Shown here: positions 14,436 through 19,144 of the stretch, piece by piece
Layout: each line of letters begins with the position of its first letter
Numbering within the stretch: the first letter of the stretch is position 1
From: JAVBKE01 sp031554215
GTDB lineage: Bacteria; Bacillota; Bacilli; JARBTR01
Reading direction: 5' to 3'
Length of the DNA stretch: 19,144 nt
Assembly (NCBI GenBank): GCA_031554215.1
Contig: JAVBKF010000253.1
Location: 1-19,144 of the forward strand
Program-made: the position numbers and the translations under genes
The notes under the pieces: model-generated
Database searches by the model: none
Told to the model about the DNA's origin: nothing
Seen by the model: the letters and a program-made list of their open reading frames with translations, nothing else

Positions 14436-15998
14436 TTACTTGGCGTATTCGACAGCTCTTGTCTCACGAATAACTGTCACCTTAATATGTCCAGGGTACT
14501 CAAGTTCCTCTTCTATCCGCTTCCGGATATCACGAGCGAGGCGATGTGCTTCTAGATCATCAATTTGGTCAGGGCGAACGACAATCCGTACTTCGCGACC
14601 AGCCTGAATAGCAAACGACTTTTCAACACCTTCAAATGATTCAGAAATATCTTCTAACTTCTCTAAACGACGAATATAATTTTCAAGCGTTTCACTTCTT
14701 GCACCTGGTCTTGCAGCCGATAATGCATCAGCAGCAGCAACTAGAACAGAAATGATAGACGTTGGTTCCACATCACCGTGATGAGAAGCAATCGCATTTA
14801 AGACCACTTTATTCTCACGATATTTAGTCGCAAGTTCAACACCAATTTCAACATGACTGCCTTCAACTTCGTGATCAATCGCTTTTCCGATATCATGCAA
14901 TAATCCTGCACGCTTCGCCAAGGTAACATCCAAACCAAGCTCAGCCGCCATGAGACCAGCGAGCTGCGCAACTTCCATTGAGTGTTTGAGCACATTCTGA
15001 CCATAACTTGTTCTAAATTTCAGTCGTCCCAAAATCTTAATTAAATCTGGGTGAACACCATGAACGCCGATATCAAATGTTGCTTGCTCACCTGTTTCGC
15101 GAATATACTCATCGACTTCACGACGTGACTTCTCAACCATTTCCTCAATCCGCGCTGGATGAATCCGACCATCTTGAACAAGCTTATCAAGCGCATTTCT
15201 CGCCACTTCACGACGCACCGGATCAAAACCTGATAATATAACCGCTTCTGGCGTATCATCAATGATCAAATCAATCCCAGTTAACGTCTCAAGCGTACGA
15301 ATATTTCGTCCTTCACGTCCGATAATGCGGCCCTTCATCTCATCATTCGGTAAATTAACAACCGATACCGTTGTCTCCGCGACATGATCAGCAGCGCATC
15401 TTTGAATCGCTGTCGAAAGAATTTCTTTCGCTTTCTTATCGCCCTCTTCTTTTGCTCTGGTTTCAGCATCCTTCACCATCATTGCAATATCATGGGATAA
15501 TTCTTGTTCGATTTTGTTTAAAATATGGTTCCTTGCATCTTCTCTAGTTAAACTAGAAATTCGCTCTAACTCAGCATTTTGAACTGAAATTAATTCTTCC
15601 GCCTTTGTCTCTAATAGTTGAATATTCTCTTGCTTTTCAACGAGATTTTGTTCTTTGTTTTCCAACACTTCATCACGTTTGTCTAAAGAAATCATCTTGC
15701 GATCAACACTTTCTTCACGTTGTAACAAACGTTGTTCTTGTTTCTGAACTTCAAATCTACGTTCCTTTACCTCTTCATCAGCTTCGGAACGAAGTTTAAA
15801 TATCTCATCCTTAGCCTCTAAAACGGCTTCCTTACGAAAAGTCTCAGCTTCTCTTTGCGCTTCATCAACAATCCGAGCAGCCGCTACTTGAGCTCCACCG
15901 ATTTTCGATTCAGAAATCGATTTTCTAATGAGAAAGCCGAGGGCAAATCCAACGATTAAACTAACTAAAGCGGAGGCGATTATTATCAATAAATCCAT
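14436..15998 (-). CDS. rny: Ribonuclease Y
   Basis: Membrane-anchored endoribonuclease that starts mRNA decay in Firmicutes. Order: a membrane helix at about 3-25, then a long charged coiled coil to about 205. A KH domain with GRIIGREGRNIR at about 210-270 follows, then an HD domain with HSMEVAQL and LLHDIGKAID near residue 367 and a further ASHHGD. The C-terminus is conserved (PGHIKVTVIRE). Length is about 520 aa, as usual. ATG occurs twice in a row. I chose the second (15998), 7 nt after AGGAGG. It has a good promoter upstream and a terminator, and so is transcribed alone, unlike the rny-ymdB operon of relatives. Confidence 0.97.
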   Translation of the reverse strand: MDLLIIIASALVSLIVGFALGFLIRKSISESKIGGAQVAAARIVDEAQREAETFRKEAVLEAKDEIFKLRSEADEEVKERRFEVQKQEQRLLQREESVDRKMISLDKRDEVLENKEQNLVEKQENIQLLETKAEELISVQNAELERISSLTREDARNHILNKIEQELSHDIAMMVKDAETRAKEEGDKKAKEILSTAIQRCAADHVAETTVSVVNLPNDEMKGRIIGREGRNIRTLETLTGIDLIIDDTPEAVILSGFDPVRREVARNALDKLVQDGRIHPARIEEMVEKSRREVDEYIRETGEQATFDIGVHGVHPDLIKILGRLKFRTSYGQNVLKHSMEVAQLAGLMAAELGLDVTLAKRAGLLHDIGKAIDHEVEGSHVEIGVELATKYRENKVVLNAIASHHGDVEPTSIISVLVAAADALSAARPGARSETLENYIRRLEKLEDISESFEGVEKSFAIQAGREVRIVVRPDQIDDLEAHRLARDIRKRIEEELEYPGHIKVTVIRETRAVEYAK

Positions 15999-16105
15999 CA
16001 TGTCACCTCCTATTCAATTTTTTACACGGGTTTCATATTACTCATTCATATAAATTTTCAACTATCTACACTCTATCAAGTCAAAAAGAAAATTATACAT
16101 CCTCT

Positions 16106-16134
16106 ATTTTAAGGTTGCGAAAGGTAGATGTCAA
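16106..16134 (-). promoter_or_regulatory. SigA-type promoter of rny
   Basis: On the minus strand a perfect TTGACA (16134-16129), a 17-nt spacer and TAAAAT (16111-16106). The leader is about 100 nt. A TATAAT further downstream could be a second start. Confidence 0.75.
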
Positions 16135-16135
16135 G

Positions 16136-16158
16136 AAACGCCTAATTAAATACAGGCG
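16136..16158 (-). terminator. Probable terminator of proC
   Basis: On the minus strand CGCCT and AGGCG (5-6 bp) enclose a 10-nt loop, followed by TTTCTTG. It ends where the rny promoter begins. Confidence 0.5.
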
Positions 16159-16230
16159 AGCCACTAGCACATTTGGAAAACGATGATATCGCCTTTTCAA
16201 ATTCTAACCCCAGCCACTTTTACATGGGCG

Positions 16231-17043
16231 TTACTTTTGTGCCCCTAAAACTTCAGAACGTTTGACTGCTTCAAATACAGACCGCTGGACAGCACTTGTA
16301 AACCCTGCCTGTTTCAGCTCATAAAGACCAGCAATCGTTACACCACCTGGTGACGTCATTCTTTCTTGCAGCATCCGTGGATGCTCGCCAGTTTGTCGAA
16401 CCATCTCACAGGCACCCATGATATTTTCAATTGTGATAGCTGCCGAATCACTACGCGACATTCCGACCAACACGCCTGCATCAATCAGTGCCATCATAAA
16501 TTCATAAATTGTTGCAGGACTCGCTGCTGAATAACCAGTAAAGGCATTCATTAAACTTTCTTTTATCGGCATTGTCTGCCCAAGTGTATTTAACACACTC
16601 GTCGCTAAATCCAGTGCTTCCTCGTCAACATGACGATTGACTGCAATTGCACTGCAGCCGCGCTTGACATCAATCATGGTGTTCGGCATAACACGTGCAA
16701 TTGCACGATCTTGACCAATTCCAGCCTCTAATGTGGCAAGTTCGATACCTGCACAAATAGATAAAGTTAATGCCTCTTTCCTTGCATGCACCCTTACCTC
16801 AGGCATGATTGAATCAATATCTTGCGGTTTCGTCGCAATCACGACTAAGTCAGCATTCGCGACAGCATCTCTAGCAGTCATAGTGGTTTTGATCCCATAC
16901 TTCTCAGCTAAGAAATCGAGTCTCTGCTGATTAATATCAAATGCCACTAGATTCTCTGGCCGCGCAACAGCACCACGTATTAATTCTCTCACAATTCCTT
17001 CTCCCATAAACCCTGCACCAAGAAACGCAATCCTTTTTTCCAA
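16231..17043 (-). CDS. proC: Pyrroline-5-carboxylate reductase
   Basis: Last step of proline synthesis: reduces pyrroline-5-carboxylate to proline with NAD(P)H in the cytoplasm. The N-terminal Rossmann motif is GAGFMGEG (9-16). The C-terminal domain carries the family signature, here TSPGGVTIAGLYELKQAGF. The conserved RVMPNTM and the SPATIYEFMMALIDAGV helix are present. It has 270 aa, normal. The start is TTG, with GGGAGTGG about 8 nt before it. The next internal ATG would remove the nucleotide-binding motif. It is a single-gene unit. A paralogue elsewhere in the genome is common in Bacillales and cannot be checked here. Confidence 0.95.
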   Translation of the reverse strand: MEKRIAFLGAGFMGEGIVRELIRGAVARPENLVAFDINQQRLDFLAEKYGIKTTMTARDAVANADLVVIATKPQDIDSIMPEVRVHARKEALTLSICAGIELATLEAGIGQDRAIARVMPNTMIDVKRGCSAIAVNRHVDEEALDLATSVLNTLGQTMPIKESLMNAFTGYSAASPATIYEFMMALIDAGVLVGMSRSDSAAITIENIMGACEMVRQTGEHPRMLQERMTSPGGVTIAGLYELKQAGFTSAVQRSVFEAVKRSEVLGAQK

Positions 17044-17619
17044 AACAATTCCACTCCCATTTCCTTATTGAAAGCGCATCTGAGGTTTGGACCCATAATA
17101 AATAAACACGCTAGTCTTCCCTCAAAACACACTTTTACATCATCAATCATTCACCTATAGCATCATTATTCCTTAAGCTATCAACCTTATTATACATGAA
17201 AAATAGCAATAATCATCCAATTAAAATGAGTACCACAGATACAAATAAATTTTTACCCTAAATAACCATGCTTGACCCGCATTCGACACGCTGATCGGGA
17301 TGCCAATTACTAGTACCATATTGGCATAGACAATATCAATCACTAGCACCAATAGTCGGAATCTTGATCAATATTGAGATGGAACGCAATTGGCATTTGT
17401 CGCATTAAACCATCTAACACTAGATAGCATCAATCCTACAATCTATACAACAATCACTAATAGACATTTTAACTAGTTGAAAACACCTTGCTTTTGATAT
17501 GCAAAATGGGCATTTCTTAGAACTAAATGTAAAGGAAGCCTATTTCTACGAGCAAATCATGGCAACGTATCTACTAGCCGAATTTGAAATATTCTTCCTA
17601 AGCCAATCGAAGCTACCTC
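17044..17619. other. Long intergenic region upstream of proC
   Basis: About 575 nt without a supported gene. A plus-strand frame at 17499-17699 lacks a ribosome binding site and runs through a terminator. The region is AT-rich and holds three copies of the ACTAG-centred motif and the inverted repeat at 17300-17327. Confidence 0.45.
17300..17327. repeat. 8-bp inverted repeat with a third half-site
   Basis: ATGCCAAT and ATTGGCAT are separated by 12 nt. ATTGGCAT occurs again at 17389-17396. The spacing suits a dimeric regulator or a chance palindrome. Confidence 0.4.
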
Positions 17620-17621
17620 GC

Positions 17622-17677
17622 AGAAAAAGCCCTGATAGATGGACAGTGATTGCAATCTGCCAAACTATCAGGGCTTT
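17622..17677 (-). terminator. Intrinsic terminator of the last two-gene unit
   Basis: On the minus strand AAAGCCCTGATAG pairs perfectly (13 bp) with CTATCAGGGCTTT, with a 26-nt loop that folds further, and is followed by TT. It starts 6 nt after the stop. Confidence 0.88.
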
Positions 17678-17682
17678 AATTT

Positions 17683-18189
17683 CTAGCTTTCGTGGCTAAC
17701 CGTGATCACATTAAAATCTGCATCTAGATAGACAACAACCAGTTCATCTGTGTAGTCAGGATCAAAACTGAAATCCATCATAAAAACCTGCATACTCAGC
17801 TTCGCATCAACGCCAGTTCCAAAACGTTTCAACACCAAATGATCAACTAATTCATGTTCTGTTAAACTTTCTGGATCGTCTGTTTGCAACATCTCCATCA
17901 GACTCGCTTCATCCATTTCTGATAAATGATGCTCGAAAAAGAATTGAAGCAGCTCAGCACTACTATTATTCTCTTTGAAATGCACCCGAACCTTTTCTTC
18001 TATCTGGTCCATTTGATCTAATGCAAAAGCCACATTTAGCATAGCCTCTTCATCCGTTGTCAACATTTCCTCTACAGTAAAATAAAACGAAAAAGGTGCA
18101 TTTGGCTTCAAGTCATCAAGCCAAATCTCCTCACCTGGCGTATAGAAGATGTTTGGATAACTTTTACTTTCGATTTTTCTCTTTGTCAT
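17683..18189 (-). CDS. DUF2004-like conserved protein
   Basis: A 168-aa acidic, soluble protein. The last third (FSFDPDYTDELVVVYLDADFNVITVSHES) has the strand pattern and ending that I associate with the DUF2004 family. The first part is a separate helical region rich in Glu/Asp. I start at the ATG at 18189, eight bases after GGGGGG. The open frame continues 38 codons upstream into the next gene's end but lacks a site there. It lies 55 nt after the B3/B4-domain gene and ends at a strong terminator, so the two are likely one transcript. The function is unknown and the family call is from memory of motif shape. Confidence 0.6.
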   Translation of the reverse strand: MTKRKIESKSYPNIFYTPGEEIWLDDLKPNAPFSFYFTVEEMLTTDEEAMLNVAFALDQMDQIEEKVRVHFKENNSSAELLQFFFEHHLSEMDEASLMEMLQTDDPESLTEHELVDHLVLKRFGTGVDAKLSMQVFMMDFSFDPDYTDELVVVYLDADFNVITVSHES

Positions 18190-18244
18190 GCCATATCCCC
18201 CCGCAACCTCATCAGAAAACCCATTTCTAGCTACCTTACCCCGT

Positions 18245-18940
18245 TTACAATTCAGCAAACGGATGAGAGGCATCAATAAAGGCACCGCTCGTTGTCGCAC
18301 CACAATGTGATGAAATCAAGTCCGCAAGCTCATTCAAGGCCGCTTCCATATTCTCTTTATCTTCTAACGTGAGTGCCTCGATTACAATAATCGCATTCGT
18401 GGTATCCGCAGTAAGCTTTGAGAGATCAGACTCACGCCAATTAAACGCACGGCAAATCACTTTCTCATCATCGCGGTAAAGCACTTCACCAGCTGGTGGA
18501 AGCTCATCCTCATTTGCACCAAGCGGACGGAACGGAACAGTTCCATCCCCAATTGTTAGCACCAAATCACCGACAATCGCATCTAAATCCTCACCACCAC
18601 AAGGGACAAAATACTTCACAGAAGAAGCATTGTACAAATCAACCAGTGGATTAATTAACGGTAACGTCTTCCCATTAACAATCCTACGCAAAAGTGCCTC
18701 AATTGAGGAACGATTCTTCTTCTCATTAAATTTCTTATAAGCTTCACGCCAATTCTTTATAAAACCATGATCAATCAGCGGTCCATCGCCTAGCTTCTCC
18801 AGAGCAATAACAGCACTCGCTTCAAGTAGCTCGCTCCCACTAGTCGCGCCCCGATTATCTAGCCCTGTACACTTAATCACACCGACCCTCAGTTCCGGGT
18901 AAAGCGCAAACACACCATCCTCAACACCAAACTTCATCAT
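18245..18940 (-). CDS. B3/B4 tRNA-binding-domain protein
   Basis: A free-standing protein (231 aa) related to the B3/B4 domain of the phenylalanyl-tRNA synthetase beta chain, where that domain edits mischarged tRNA. Recognisable segments are LPLINPLVDLYNASSVKYFVPCGGEDLD, typical of the family, then the strand VLTIGDGTVPFRPLG and FNWRESDLSKLTADTTNAIIVIEAL. It has no synthetase catalytic domain, signal peptide or membrane segment. The first codons are GTG ATG ATG. I start at the ATG at 18940, with GGATG about 6 nt before it, a weak site. It could be a stand-alone trans-editing factor, but a role is not proven. It shares a unit with the DUF2004-like gene. Confidence 0.85.
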   Translation of the reverse strand: MMKFGVEDGVFALYPELRVGVIKCTGLDNRGATSGSELLEASAVIALEKLGDGPLIDHGFIKNWREAYKKFNEKKNRSSIEALLRRIVNGKTLPLINPLVDLYNASSVKYFVPCGGEDLDAIVGDLVLTIGDGTVPFRPLGANEDELPPAGEVLYRDDEKVICRAFNWRESDLSKLTADTTNAIIVIEALTLEDKENMEAALNELADLISSHCGATTSGAFIDASHPFAEL

Positions 18941-19144
18941 CACACATCCAATCTATCTTTAGTCAATGACTCATATCCTCTCTACCATACTAAGTTTAGA
19001 CAGACAGGATTGCAATAGCGGGTCCCAATAATTTTCCCTAAATAATCCCTTTAAAAAAACACAAATCTTTTTCGCTGCACTGCATATTGAGAATTTATTT
19101 CGGCTGGATTCGAGTTATATCTAATTCAATCAGAAATGTGTGAA
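18941..19144. other. Right edge of the window, no gene seen
   Basis: I find no ORF with a start site and no hairpin. The 11 bases TTTAGACAGAC at 18995-19005 also occur in the terminal repeat of the miniature element, probably by chance. Confidence 0.4.

Noticed and set aside
17499..17699. 66-codon plus-strand ORF
   Set aside because: No ribosome binding site, runs through the 13-bp terminator stem and into the opposite gene's end.
18995..19005. Possible third copy of the miniature-element terminus (TTTAGACAGAC)
   Set aside because: Only 11 bases match and the rest of the element is absent.
1..19144. CRISPR array, tRNA, rRNA, prophage or defence island
   Set aside because: No regular spaced repeats, cloverleaf-like segments, integrase or defence-gene domains were seen.

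Overview
The window reads as a chromosomal segment of a low-to-moderate GC Firmicute of the order Bacillales. The evidence is strong Shine-Dalgarno sites (GGAGG types), frequent intrinsic terminators, and an rny / ymdB / spoVS / korAB gene set typical of Bacillaceae-like genomes. SpoVS suggests, but does not prove, a spore former. No genus is assigned. There is no phage, plasmid, CRISPR array, rRNA or tRNA.

Layout: 1-584 is non-coding and holds a small transposon-like element with 31-bp terminal inverted repeats, into which a second small inverted-repeat element has inserted. 585-1709 (minus) is an M20 tripeptidase-like gene (YqjE type). 2035-2238 (minus) is a small coiled-coil protein. It diverges from the recU-ponA operon (2416-5670, plus), which encodes a Holliday junction resolvase and a class A penicillin-binding protein with an unusual C-terminal tail. 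6038-6901 (minus) is an ANT(6)-type aminoglycoside adenylyltransferase. Upstream of it lies a decayed second copy of the outer repeat element (7041-7337).

7438-10044 (minus) holds korB and korA, the 2-oxoacid:ferredoxin oxidoreductase. Their promoter sits between two inverted repeats. 10231-10350 is a short ORF whose own terminator lies before its stop codon. Then come an M19 dipeptidase, spoVS, ymdB, a plus-strand lipoprotein, rny and proC, ending with a two-gene unit (DUF2004-like protein and B3/B4 tRNA-binding-domain protein). Apart from recU, ponA and the lipoprotein, everything is on the minus strand.

How they work together: RecU and PBP1 are the classic chromosome-segregation / cell-wall pair. 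RNase Y, YmdB and SpoVS form the RNA-decay and developmental-control block. KorAB links 2-oxoacid oxidation to ferredoxin. The peptidases and ProC serve amino-acid turnover. The most interesting signals are outside the genes: nested miniature elements, an inverted-repeat-flanked kor promoter, a terminator inside a small ORF, a promoter segment shared by rny and ymdB, and a dispersed ACTAG-centred motif confined mostly to intergenic DNA.
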